A DNA stretch of 64,000 bases from Hevea brasiliensis (GCF_030052815.1 NC_079496.1:14399100-14463099), one strand, 5' to 3'; positions 37,961 through 52,400 are shown, numbered from the stretch's first letter. Numbers and translations: made by a program. The notes: generated by a model not told the origin, from the sequence alone.

Positions 37961-38229
37961 AATATGTAACATAATTTTTTAAAGAAAATTAAATATATTT
38001 TCAAGAAAAATATATTTTTATTAATTATATTAATACAATAAATATATATGCATAAAAAAAATTCACATCCGCAGCAAAGTGTAAATTTTAAAAAGCTTAT
38101 TTAAAAGCTATTTAAAAATTATTTTTTATAATTAAAATTTGTTAAATTTAATTTTAAATTAATTTTTAATATTTTTTAATTAATTAAAAAAGCTTTATAC
38201 ATGCTCAAATTTGATTAAATATTTATATC

Positions 38230-38932
38230 AATGGTCCTTCGCTCCATTCTGGAAATCCCATCCTAGACCCCCCTTTTCTTTCTCTCGTCTCTCTATCCTT
38301 CAATTGCGCTTTCTCTTTCTCTCTCGTCATCTCGTTCTCTCACAGCCTCTCTGTCAAATTGGTCTTGTGCATAGCGATGGCAACACACTACCTTCGCGTC
38401 GTCGCTACCCTAGCTCTCTCAGATACTCTCTCAAGCCGTACCCCGTGTTCTCTCATATAGGCATTCACGCTAACACCCTTCCTGCCTACCATTGCTTTCT
38501 CAGATAGGTACAATTTCTTTGATTTTATTTATTCATATTTTTCTTATGAATTGGTATTCATCAATGTTCTGAGGGCGACACTGGCACACACAGTAATTCG
38601 AGTAGCATTGTTGTTAAAGTCTTGACATTCAATTAAACATATGGGAAATTTTTCTTAGCAAGTGCTATATTCACTTTTCTCTGTCATGATTTGATAATTT
38701 CCCTTTCTCAAATCCCAATTGCAAGTATTTCTCTTCATTGCATGCTGCTTGTGTGTGCTTTTTTTAAATAAAGGTATTTAATTTAAGTTTAATATATTTT
38801 ATGGGTGATTCTGAATTTTCATTCTAATGCAGAAGATGATTGATGGTGTGTGTGTTTGATTTTTTTTAGTTATTCTGAAATCTAGTTTGGTAGTCTCTCA
38901 TGCGGTGTTCTTTCTTAGAAAGAGTTTAGGGG
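38230..38932 (+). promoter_or_regulatory. 5' leader of the MOM1-like gene with probable 5'UTR intron
   Basis: A pyrimidine-rich first exon (about 38240-38503) ends at a donor AG|GTACAATTTC. A plausible acceptor TTTCTTAG is at about 38918, placing 14 or so leader bases before the ATG at 38933. Inferred from splice signals only. Confidence 0.45.
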
Positions 38933-41900
38933 ATGGCGAATGATACTAAATCTAGTCGCAAAGTTAAGGATGATGAAAACAGTAATTCTAAAGGGGTTGC
39001 TGGCAAACCGTCAACTAGTTCAGGTGCTGAAACACCGAATACATCTGGTCTGAGAAGGTCAGTCAGAGAAACACCATTAAAGAAAAGTACGAGTCCGAGT
39101 CCTCCAAGTACTCGAAAGTCTGAGCGACTTGAGAAGCGGACTCCAACTCCTTCTGTTAATAGAAATTCAGAGAGAGTTGAGAAGCACAGTACACCAAGTC
39201 CTCTGAGAAGGTCTGAGCGGGGTAAGCAGCAATCCTCTTCTAGTTCTTCTGGATCAAAGAAGTCAAATAAAAGCTCGAGCTTATCAGTTACGAAGAAAAA
39301 GCTAAAAAAGGAGAGGAGTGTGAAACAGTTGACACACGAAACTATAGAAGTTAGCAAAAGCAAGGGACAGGTTAACAAAGTTGTTCAGGTAGGAAAAAAG
39401 AGATTGGATGCTCGTGCTTATAGGGCATTATTCAAGCCGCAACAAAACAAAGTTAATGTGGCAGGTAACCAAGTTTTCTTTCTTTTTCTTATTTTATTTC
39501 TTTTTTGCCTTTTTTTTTTTTTTACTTTATTTATCAATCCAGAATTTCTTTGCAAATTCTTCTCTCTGAGAACAACGCGTTACAAATATGAGGCATCAAC
39601 TGAATTAGAGCATCATCTGAACTACTGTTCTTTTTTATATTATGCAGATGTCTTACAAGGAAATTGTTTTATATCGAAGCAATAATGATCAAGCATTTTC
39701 TAATCATTATATGATTTTGCTTGATTCTTTAGGTGATTGCAAAGAGCTGAAAAAGGAGGATAAGTTATCTCACGACCACAGTAGCAACCATCAAGCTGTT
39801 GCTTACAAGAATGTTGATAGCCGCAACAAATGCAGCCAAATGAAGGTGCAGAAGCTGAAGGAAGTCTTTGGTGGGAGAGATTTCGAAAGAACTTTGGAAG
39901 AATCCAATTGTAGTGTAAGCAAACCTGCCAATGAGATATTGGAAAATAATATTGGACTGGAGCCTTTCCACTTAAGCCAGAATCAAAGGCTTGAGGGGGA
40001 AGCTCATCAGTCAGAAGTTGGAGATGCAATGGAAGAATCTAAGGGAGATGATTGTGCCCAGTATTCTTGTCACAAAACGATGTCCAGAAGGCTTGATGAC
40101 GTTGCTGAAAAGGCAAATAAAGAGTTGCAACCTGAGTCAGTAAATCATATGTTGAATAACGAGCCAGCAGGTAGCGAAGTTGGATTGGAGAGTGGTTACA
40201 AGGATACACCTTTAAAAGGGAAAAGGAACACAGTTAACTTGGATTCTCACAATGCTGCAGTGGCTTCAAGCAAAGATATTTGCACCTCTGTTGCTGATAC
40301 AGTCATTTCTTCTCCAGACGGAAATGATTTGGCAGAGACATGTGCTACATGTTTTAAGAGGCAAAGGTACTTACATGAATAAGTTCATCCTGTGGCTTTT
40401 TCTGTTTCTTTGGAAGATATTTTACTAAATAATTAAATAGACTAGTGCAGTCTGTTGCTTTTGGCAAAAATAGGATATAGGATTAAATAACCAGTTAAAC
40501 TTGAAGAAGTTGTAGGACGCTCTTTTAGATTGATTGTCTTTACTTTTTAGTGGTTCTTCAATGACTAAGTGAAGAGCTGGTGTTATTCATCTATGCATGT
40601 ACGCATAAATCTTAAAGTAAGTGACGCCGTTTTTGTATTGCCATTTTTGCGTTTGGAAATTGGTATAGGGTACTATTGTTGAGAAAATTACCATATTCAA
40701 TATATTGATCAGAGGCCATTAAAAATTATTTTTAGGGTAAATTTAAAAAAACTCCAAAACAATCAAATAATAATTTTAAAATTCAAATTGCTTTTTTCAA
40801 CATCATATAAAATAGTGCTTTTTGGAAAAGCAGGTTTTAATCTCAACATTAGACAGACTCTGAGTTACATTGCCCTAGCTTTCCTCTGGTTGAGGAGTTA
40901 TCTATCATTTGCTGATCAGTGGCTCATTAATGTAGGACAGCTTTCAGGGCTGGTTGTTTAGGCTGGATTTTTGGTTTACTAGAGTTCTAGAATGAGTAGA
41001 AATTTAGGTGAACAATTAGGGTTTGTATAAGGGTGGGATTGATAAGTGCAATTGAACAAGAAAAGTTTTTGGGGCTGGACGTAATGCAAATTAGGCACTG
41101 TGCAAAGAATTTAAGTTTCATACCTTAACTAACTCAGGCATCATACCTGAATTTGTGGTCTCATTAAACAAAGCATGTAATCTGCTTTGTTTAATTCATC
41201 CTTGGAGTTCTTTATGAGCTGTATTGTTTCTCTACAAATTGCAAACATGTATAATGGTTCACTTATAGCACAACTATGCCAACAGTTTCAAGTGGTCTTT
41301 GTAGCTGTAAATGCTTAATTCATAGTTGTAATAGTGCCTATGTATATGGATTGCAAACATTTAAGCATCGAATGGTCATTTTATTATTTGACGTAATTTT
41401 TAAAAATATCTTTATTTGCATGCTTTGCAGGGTCAGCCATGATTCAAAACAGCAAGACCTTTGTTCTTGTAATGCAAATTTAGACCAGGATACCCGTGGT
41501 ATCTCTTTTGCAGAGGTTGATTTTTATTCCTACCCTCTCTTTCTATGTATTAGGTATTGTTCTCCTTTTGATGCTAGAATGATACGGAGTAAGAATACAG
41601 TTTGATATTTTCTTTGTATTGCAGCTATTTCTTGTGATTTCAAACTTTGTCTTGAAACTTGGAACTATATAAGAGTGATTTCTTTCTCACTGCATATCCT
41701 TTTCAAGATGGCTAGAAACTTTTAATTGCCTATGCTATCCTGCAACAATTGTATTACTAAGCAACTTAAAACCTTCAACCAGCTGGAATATCATGAAGTT
41801 TTCAAACTCTCCCTTTTATGTTACGGGGTATATCTTGACCCCCAAAATTTTGTTAAAAATATCAGAAGGTATGCATATTTGCATTTGTATTATCTAGCAT

Positions 41901-43356
41901 AGAAGTACCATCACATTTATGCAACTCATGTCCTTTTGTCTTCATTTGGCAGATTGCTTGTGCTTGACGCCTTTGTTTCTACAAATTGTTGTCTTTTCAC
42001 TTATTGGGGTCCACTGAATTATGCGTAATGTGGTAGTGGTAGTTAGATTCTGGGGTTCAGACAGGTTGTGGCTAAGGAGAAAGACCACATTGTGGGAAGA
42101 ATGTGCATCCTTTTTAGTTTTGGAGTTTGTCAGGAATGGAATAGTAAACCTCTTGTAGAAGTGGGACATTTATTTCTGTTAGAATTTTATGGACTAGAGT
42201 GTTGGGCTTTTTAATTTAGTCAATTTATAAATTTTATGAGATTGGTTTTGATGAGTCTTGCCTTTTTGTTAAAATTGCCTAAGCCATTTTAACTTTGATG
42301 AGCTCCATCTTTATAAACCCATCTTCTTCTCCTTTACCCGCTGATGTGGGATTCTCTCATTCCAACACTCCCCTTAAGGGCAAATACTACAGTTTTCCTA
42401 GATTGGGTTTGTCACTTGCAACACATCATGAGCTGAACATGCAGGCTCTGATACTATGTTAGAATTTTATGGATTGGAGTGTTGGGTTTTTTTAGTCAAT
42501 TTATAAATTTTGTCAAATTGGGTTTGATGGGTCTCACCTTTTTGTTAAAATGGCCTAAGCCATTTTAATTTTGATGGGCTCCATCATTATAAACCCATTG
42601 TCTTCTCCTTTGCCCACCAATGTGGGACTCTGTCATTTCAATTATTTCTGGAGTTCAAGTCTCTGATTGTGATGAGTTTATTTGACTTGTTTATGGAATT
42701 TGTAATTCATTTGGGCTTCAGATCTCTCATTTCATTTTCTTATGTACTTTCTCATTTCATTTCATTTTGTTCTCTCTTTTATATATTGTAGATTTAATGT
42801 GCTCCACTTTCTTTTGGCCTTTTCTATTAGTCCATTTAAAATTCAGTTTTATATTAGTATATGATTGAAGTTCGCATGAGGGTGTAATTAGTGAAATTGA
42901 AAAGATCCATCTTTTTGAAAAACATTATATTTGAGAATTTACAAGTTTGTGTAAACATTTTTGTTGGAATTGATGAGATTTTCCCTTAATTCATGAGATA
43001 TGTTTCATATTGAAGAATCTCATGATTATGAGAAAATCATGTATTTGTTTAGCAAAATCAATGGCTTAGGAGTGATATATGGTTTATTGATATCATGCCA
43101 TATATATCTTGTATCTTTCATTATAAATATGGACTCTTATGTATTATGTTAAACACACAAGTGAATAAAATGTAGCCCTTTTGAGGTTTTGTGTCTGTTG
43201 ACGTAAACGAACCATGTAAATCCTTCTCTTGTTATTTTCTCTTATCTTCTCTATCATTTTAAATTTGAACAATTTCAATGGTTTCTTTTTCATCATTTAC
43301 ATCTCTAGCTGGATTTGTGATGGTACCTCTCCCCCTCTCTTATATAGACACACACA

Positions 43357-43406
<50 letters not shown>

Positions 43407-46400
43407 CACACACATACACTTTATATTTCAAATGCTATTGGTGTTTGTTTATGCAGGTCAAGTTGTCTCTGATCTCATGTTGCACCATTATTTTGAGAAC
43501 ACATGAATATTGTTCCATTTATTCTAGATAAGTCAGTTATCTTGTTAAGAATAGTGTCATTGTTTTGTTGTGTTGCATTAGGATAGAAGGGGAATTGGAC
43601 TCGGTGTTACCACAGGACATGCTGAACAATGCGTTACCGATTTGAAATATAAAGAGTCTGCCGTCGATTTTCAACCAGATGGCAATCAAAATGCATGTCT
43701 CATTTGCAAGCTTGGTGGAACGATATTGTGGGTAACTCTTCTTTCTCATTACAAATGTCTCATAGTAATGGATGAACCTTGGAAGTTAAACCACATGAAT
43801 ATTTAAGACTGGATTAAAATGCTTTAACTGTGAAACAAATGGATATAAGATGTCTGAATTGATAATAGATAGAAATTATGGTTTTATAATTATTGTTGTT
43901 GTTGCCATTGCCCTGTGAATGGGTTAATGTTCGTAATGAAGGCAGATGTTGTACTATAGTGTTTAGCATAATTAGGCTTTGTTGCTATGTTTATGTTTAT
44001 ATATTGAGTCAGATAATTAGGAAAATATGTGCTTCATATTGCATGCGCAATGCCAGTGTTCTCATATTTCACCAACAGTCTTTTATTTTATATGTAGGCT
44101 GTGAATTTGTGCATGCAAACTTGCATTTGCTTTTTTTATTTCTTTATTGCTTGTTGAGCGAAAAGAGTGCCATAGGTCTGCAACTCAAATATGCAGGAAT
44201 TACACACAAAGCTAAGATGAATGATAGGTTGATAAACTAAATGATGCCTATGAACAATTGAAGGCATCAAAGTAAAAGACACAAAAAACTGGTCTAATGA
44301 AGGAGAACTTGATGCACAAGCAAACATTGATGGTTTTCCATTCATTTCCTTTTTGGCCTTTTTTTTACATGTAACTGTTGCCTTGATTTTCAGCACTTAC
44401 AATATGTTTGTATATATACGTGTCTATGTATATGCATATTCCTTTTTTTTTTTATGTTTATCCTGTGCAATTTCAGGTGTTGTGAGGGAAGGGGGTGTAA
44501 AAGAAGCTACCATCTTTCTTGTCTAAATCCTCCTTTGAAAGCTGTTCCTCTTGAAGTTTGGTATTGTCTTGCTTGTGTAAGGAAGAAGATAAAATCAGGC
44601 GTACATTCTGTTTCAGAGGGAGTAGAATCAATATGGGATTATAAGGAAGTGGAGGAATCAGATGGAAATGGTATGGGAAAATATTGTACATAACTCTGTA
44701 TCCATTTGTTTTGCTTTCTCTTTTACTTCACAGAAAGTACTTTTCTTTTTTTAGGAGTTTTGTTTTTTCTAGACAGCAAATGCGATAATAAGAAAGTATA
44801 TTTTATAAATATATGAAGTTTACTTAGATGAAAAAATGGCAATTAAGAAATTACTTAATTTTCACAAAACATAAATTTTGGCTTTTTAAATAGGCCAAAT
44901 GACCAACAAAAATCCAAATCTTTATGTGCATTTCCAATTTTAGTCAAAGCTTTTAATTTTATCAATTTGATCCTCAATCTTTGGCATTAGTTTTAATTTT
45001 AGCAACTGAGTTATTTGTACCCAAAACTGCTTATGTTGAACTAGGTTTTTTAGTTCATAAAGATCTTTTTAATTACAAATGTGGAGCCCATTAATAAAAT
45101 ATAAATGTTTTATTCTTATCATTATGGCATGTTAGCAATTTCATGTATTTTCACTTGTTAAAAAACTTGATTGCTAAATTTGTAACAAATGTCAAAAGTT
45201 GATGATCAAATTAATAAAAGTAAATGTTTTGGCTAAAATTGGAAATGCATGCAAAGATTTGTAATTTTTAGTCATTAGGCTTTTTAAATATTGCTTATTG
45301 TTATTTAACTAAACATTACCTTCTGCTTTGCTTTTTAAAACAATGAAAAGCAAAAAAGAAAGTGAACCAAATGGACACTTAAGTTTTGGTAGGAACCATT
45401 TGCTTAAGTTCATAAATACCCTGCTTTTGTGCCTTGAGTAGTCTTGAATTATTATTTGAAGTTATTAGCTATGCTCTGAATTTGTAACTTGTTAATGATT
45501 GCATGGTTAATGATAATAATTTCTTGGTATGATGATATCTGAGTCCAGGATTGCCAAAGAAGCAATTTTTTGTTAAATACAAAGGTATTGCTCATGTTCA
45601 CAATCGTTGGGTACCAGAATGCCAACTGCTTCTTGAAGCTCCTTCACTTGTTTCAAAATTCATCCGAAAAAAACAGGTTCAAATTTATAGTGTGTTTTGA
45701 TGTTCCGCTCCCTTCATTGGATGATTGAACAAGCAGAAAATGCTGACAAACTAGAATTTAGCTATTTCCTTTACAAATTACCACTTTTCCACTTCCTTTT
45801 TTCAAAGTTTCATGTTCTACAGGTCACAAAATGGAAGCAGGAGTGGACTGAGCCACGTCGTTTGCTACAAAAACGATCGGTAGTCTCTTCCAGGCAACAT
45901 GATGAGACTTACAAGGGACATGCTAATGATATTTCAGATTGTCATAATGAGTGGCTTGTAAAATGGCGTGGTCTTGATTATGAGTTTGCAACATGGGAGT
46001 TGGAAGATGCTTCTTTTATGAGTTTGCCAAAAATTCAGAGCCTAATGAGAGATTATGAAAAACTCCATGAGAAGGCAAAGAGACGCCGTTTGTCTGGAAT
46101 AGATAAGGTGCGCATGGTTGAATATGAGAAACCATATATCTTCCTTTATTTATTTTTTAATTTTGATATTCTGTTATAGATATATATATTTAGATAAAGG
46201 TTCCAATTTGAAGTTTTACTTGTTAGAGAATAAGAAGAAAGAGAGGAAGGAAGGGAGGATACAATACATTTTCATTCACTTCACATTCTAATTACACAAT
46301 ACATGAGTCCATATTTATAATGGAGGATACAATACATATACCATAAATTAAGGGAGAATTTCAACACTTATCTTGAATCATGGGATTTTCCAATATGATA

Positions 46401-49400
46401 CAAATCTCATGAATTAAGTAAAATCTCATCAATTCTAACCTTCAATATGTGGGATTTCTAAAATCAAGTACGTTTACAATTAATATAATTGTATCATGTG
46501 CCTTCTTCTAGCAGGTTAGGTGACCATATGAGACTAATTACATTTGGATTCTCTCTCTCTCTCTCTCTTTTTATGTCACAAGGAACTTAGTTATTGATGT
46601 TGGAGACTGCGTATTGATCTTACTTTCCAAATAAATAAATGAGTCTATTGATAAATAAAATGTATAAGTGAAACAGTCAAAGAGATGTCTTACTAGTTGA
46701 GGAAGTTTTCCAGTTATGTGGTTCTTATATCTGGTAATGTGATTATTAACCGTTTGTTTTATGTGTTAAGAAGTTAATTATTTATTTTTAATTGACGGAT
46801 TATTTATTATCAATTGATAGCTTATGATGGAATTATTATGCATATAGGTTCTTTTAAACTATGATATTTCATTGTTGGTTTGTGACAATTACCTGCAGAA
46901 ACTCGAGATAAAAAAAGGTTCATCAATCAAATCATTGCAGTTGTCAGCTGGAGATTTGACTGGGTTTGATAATAATCATCTGGACATTGTCAACAATCTT
47001 CGTGAACATTGCAACAAGTGGCAGAATGGTGTTATTATTGATGATCAGGTGAGTTTGATCAGTTATACTTTGATTTGGGCTTGCCAGTTAGTTCACTGTT
47101 TAGTTTTTCTTACAAATGCAGGGTATAATAACCTAAGGATGAGCTAATATATTGATGTTAAATAAAAGACCAGAATTAGATTCTTGACAGTTCTAGACCT
47201 ATGTTTGTTCATGCATATGTGCATATGAATGTATGATATATTATATATTATATAATTGTAAAACATAATTATATTGTTTGATCATATTTAATAGTTTCTT
47301 ATATTGCAGATTATTATTATTGTTAGAGATGAGCTTTTTCCCAATGCTAAAATGGACAAAGCTTTGGCTTCATTTTTGTCAAATTCCTTTATTCAGGCTA
47401 TTGTCATGGACTTTTTTCGTTTTTATGATGCAAAACCCTTCTTTCAGCATATTTGTGTTTAATGTTCTTGTTGGAAAATGAAGGCTCATGCTTTGATACT
47501 GTGTTGGAAAAACAAAGGAGGGATAGCAAGAAATATTTTCTGTCAGATAAAACAAAAGCTTTCTTAATAAACAGCAAAAGAGAGATTAAAGATGGAGAGA
47601 AAATTAATAAAACAAAAACAATACAAGCACTAAATAAACAATTTCTTCTTCTTCTTCTTCTTCTTCTTCTTCTTCTTCTCTCAACTCTCCATCAGGACAC
47701 TCGACTCCCACAAACTTCTACAACATTTCAGTCTCCTTTTTATAGGAAAAGGGTTGCCTTATTCAAGTCAACAAACACACACCAAGCATAATACAAACTT
47801 CCTAAATCTAATGCTAAAAACATGGACAACCATTCCTTTACAACTAAAAACATTACATCAACCAACAACAACTACAACTTTAGCAAAATCTCACCGATTC
47901 CAACAGTTGTAGCAACATTCTATTTGTTTCTTACTTTCTTAAATGCCATTTGGTTCCATTCTTTAGAACTAGTTTTTAAAAAACTATAAATGGGATTTCA
48001 CCTGAATATGAGCAGTTTTTATGTCTGCAGGATCGAATAATGAAAGTGGTTTCGTTTATTTCATCCTTTTCATCCAATATCTTTTGGCCTTTTATGATCA
48101 TCACAACTTCTACTGCACTGCACTTGTGGGATGAAGAGTTCTTTCGATTGGCTCCATCTGTTGATTCTGTGGTTTACCATGGAAACAAAGATGTGCGAAG
48201 AAGTATTAGGGCAGTGGAGTTTTATGAAGAAGGAGGGGGCATAATGTTTGAGGTTCTTATAACATCTCCAGAAGTTATTGCAGAGGTATTTCTTTGCAGC
48301 ATGTATCTTCTGTCTTACATGTGGACTGGGGAAGAACATTGGAATTCTTAGTTAAAAGAGAAAAGGGGAGAGTGTGTTCTTTTACTCATCCATGTGGGAA
48401 AATATGGACATTGTTTATGCCACATATTCAGGTTTTTCAAGGTTCATTCTTCATGGAATTTATTATTCACCTTTATATGTGTATCTGCAGGATCTAAATG
48501 TGCTTAAATTGATAAAATGGGGAGCAATAGTAGTTGATGAGTGCCAACGCTCTAGAATATTTTCACATTTTGAACAAATTAAAAGCTTAAGCGCTGATAT
48601 GAGGCTTCTCCTTGTCAATGGTCAACTTAAGGTGTGGTATACAGGAGCATGGCATTTATCTTGTGCTTGACTATCAGTTCCTTAACTCCCCTGGAAAACA
48701 TACACAACCAAAGGATGGCTTATTCTGTTCTGAATTTTGCAGGACAGTGTCATCGAGCATTTGCTGTCTCTGCTTGATTGTCAAAGTGATGCAAATTGCA
48801 GTGAAGGTTTGGTAACTAATTCCAACCTTAAGGTTGGTAATTTGAAGGAGAGGTTGTCAAAGTATATTGTCAATGTTTCCAAGTCTGACTCTTTGAGATT
48901 TGTAGAGTATTGGGTTCCTGTACAGATATCCAATGTACAACTTGAGCAGTATTGTGATGCTCTAATTTCAAAGAAATTGTCACTTTTTTCATCCTCAAAG
49001 AATGATCCTGTTGGGTCACTTCGTGATATTCTTATCTCTACTCGGAAGGTTAGGCTGATTGGTTGATTTAAATTTTGTTTTGACTTGAGCCCTTCTTTCT
49101 TTCTTTCTTACTCTTTTTTTTTTTTTTTTTCTTTTCTTTCTTCTTTCTTTCTTTCTTTCTTTTATGTGGTTTTAGTGATTTTAGCATCTACATATTTGAA
49201 TATTGTATTTTACATTTTATCAATCCTATGTGGTCCTGGACATTAGTAATTTTCAGAATTTTACCATCGTCTTTACTACATGTGCATTGGCTCATTAGCT
49301 TCAGATTTCATGGTCTGTGGTGGTTGTGATGTAGTTTCTCTGTCTTTTTAATTTTTGTTTTTTAATTATAAAATATAAATCATGTGGAATTTTTTTTGTT

Positions 49401-52400
49401 TTATTCGTGGAAATTATGATAAGCAATATAATTTGAAGTTTTTGGAGGACTAAGAAACTGTTACTCAATTCTTTAATCGTGTAAATATATTTTGCTTTGA
49501 GCTTTTCCTATGTTATATAAATTTGAAGTTCTCATTTTGTTTGCATCTATTAGAGATTTAGATTGTTTAGCATTTCTTGCAATGGCTAGGAAAATAAATA
49601 AGCTATTAAGTTCATATGTTTCCAGTTGCAAGTCATGTCTGTGGTAATTATTGACAGTGCTGTGATCATCCCTACATCATGGATCCACCGCTGCAAACTT
49701 CATTGACAAAAGATGGTACAGTTTCTGACATTTTAGATGTTGGAATTAAAGCGAGTGGCAAGTTACAACTTCTTGATGCAATGCTTTTTGAGATAAGAAA
49801 TAGAAGTTTAAAAGTGCTTATTCTTTTCCAGGTATATGCTGTACACTGTCTCCCTTTGTTATATAGCTTTTTTGTTGATTTACCTGCATATACATTGTTT
49901 TTATCTCTTCCTGCGATTTATCTCTTCCTGTGATATGCATGCTTGAATTGATATTTATGCTGTTCTGTTGTTTGATGTTGATGTATGCGGCTTGCATTCT
50001 AATCTTATTTTTTGGGACCTGGACAAAGGCAAGGGGTAAAATTGAATTTTATGTTTCTCTGAGAAACACCTTTGATTTGTAAATTATGGTTAGCAATCTT
50101 CAAGGAAAAAAAATTATATAGCTAAATTGATTGATTTGTTGTTGCAAGTTTTTTAAAATGAGTTTCAATGATTATATTTGAATCAGTCACATTTGTGGTG
50201 ATTTTAGTTTGACACCAAAATGCTTTTTGTTTGGATGTTGGGAATAGTCTTTCTATTCTTCTAAGTTGACCATTGTGGTGGTTACATACAATTTATGTTA
50301 TGTTTGACATCTTGATCACCTTTGCAATTTGTTTGGTTCTAGCAAACATAGGGGGCATTTTTTTTTTGTTCAGACAAATAAAAAGTTAAGTCTACGTATG
50401 AGTTAAAGCGTGAAAGACAGCACAGTGGATAATGACTAGGGAAAGGGGTTAATCAAAATGCTGATTCCTTTTCTTTCTTGGTTAAAGTCACATGCGAATG
50501 AAGGGAAGGGGGAGGAAGTTTATGCTTGAATAAACAAAGAAATGAACTACTAGACGACTAAATAGAATAGTCGCTGGTGCATTATTGACAGGTGGGCATA
50601 AAACAAAATTGGATAGATCAATAGACCAAGATCTTTTTTTATTTTTATTTTTTTTATGAGAACCCATACCTACTCAGCTCATGGTAGAAAAGAAAGTTGC
50701 ACAAAAGGTCCATGGGTTATTCCATTGTAAATGGAATAGTTATTCTTCACTTATATGTTGAATTAATATCACACATCTAAGAAAAATATTTCTTTTATGT
50801 GACAATTATTATAAGTTTAAAGTTTAATACAAAAAAATTAAAAATGTAAAATAGCTGTTCCATGGAATAGTATTTCACATTTAAATTTTAACTAAAGCTA
50901 GGTATAGCTATTAGATATGGAATAAGTATTCTATTCCCATCTTGTCCCATGCCATTCTATGAACCAAATGAATCCTTGATATGTAACTTTATGGACCCAG
51001 ATTTTCTAATTACTTCTCCCCTCCTTCCTTTCTCTCTCATTTATGTGCTCTATGCTTTGGTAAAAAAATTTTGTAAGATGTTTTTGATTGGCAGTCTAGT
51101 GGTGGTTCTGGGAAGGATAATATTGGAGATATTTTGGAGGACTTTGTGCGTCAAAGGTTTGGTCAGGATTGTTATGAACGTGTTGATGGATTGGTTTCAC
51201 CTACAAGGAAGCAAGCTGCTCTAAACAACTTCAATAACCAGAAAGGGAGATTCGTGTTTTTATTAGAAAACCGTGCTTGTTTTCCCAGCATCAAACTGTC
51301 ATCAGTTGATACTGTTATCATATTTGGTAGTGATTGGAGCCCACCAAATGATTTAAGGAACTTGCAAAGGATAACGCTTGATACACAGTTTGAGCAGTTA
51401 AAAATATTTCGCCTATATTCCTGTTTTACTGTGGAAGAGAATGTTCTGATCCTTGCAAAGGAAGATAAGACTCTTGACAGTAATTTGCAGGGCATAAGCC
51501 GGGCCACTAGTCAGAATCTGCTTATGTGGGGAGTTTCACATCTATTCAGTAAATTGGATGAATTTCACAGTGGTTGTAGTACCCCCGTCATCAGTGGAAG
51601 TCCCTTGTTTGAGCAGTTGCTTATCAAAGACATTATCCAGGAGTTCTTGACCATACTTTCTCAGAATGCCAAAGAAAAAAATACAAGCAATTCATCTATG
51701 GTTTTGAAAGTTAAACAAAATCAAGGACGTTATAGTACTGATTTTCCATTGCCTGGAGAACAGAAAATTCAATCTAGGGATGAAGAGCTACCCCACATAT
51801 TCTGGAAAAAACTGTTTGAGGGAAAACAACCACAATGGAAATATATTTCTAGTTCTTCTCAAAGGAACCGAAAAAGGTCTCAAAATGTTGATGATTTATC
51901 CAGGAAACCAGAAGGTGAGGTCAATGAAGTTGTGAAGAAGCGCAAAAAAGTGGCCAACATTGATGTTGATCCATCCTCTCTCAAACCTTCTGTATTTGAA
52001 GGTAACATAAATAAATGTAAATAGCTGATGTCATTTTTGATTGACTTGGTGGTTTTGATCTCCATCATGCTCAAGATGGCCTCTCTTGTTGCATTGGAAT
52101 TGGAGAATTAATAGGAAAGCATTTTAGTTTTTTGGATTCCTATATTAAATTTCTCAAAGTATCTCCCATTTCTTCAGGGATTTTGGGAGCTCCATCACAA
52201 AATATGCGTCAATTGTTGTCTGGCTCAACTGTTCGTCTTAATAAGAGTCATGCAAACCATTCTTCCACCGCCCCAAGTTTGGCTAATAATTTGTCAGAAG
52301 TATCAGCAGTTAACCTGGCAAAGCTTGATGAAAGAATTATTTCGAATGATTCGCAGAAGAGTTTGCAAAAGAACCTCCACCTTCTTTTGAAGCCGGAGAT

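Larger units (their letters stand above)
36632..38230. other. AT-rich intergenic region upstream of the MOM1-like gene
   Basis: No coding frame. It contains a (TAA)n tract (37449-37508) and a repeat related to the ATG18f-like intron (37630-37960). Confidence 0.6.

Noticed and set aside
39642..40382. Separate 246-codon gene starting at 39642
   Set aside because: The first 91 bases lie in intron 1. From 39733 the sequence is exon 2 of the MOM1-like gene, in correct phase after exon 1.
43229..43531. His/Thr-repeat proteins
   Set aside because: Translations of the (AC)n microsatellite in an intron.
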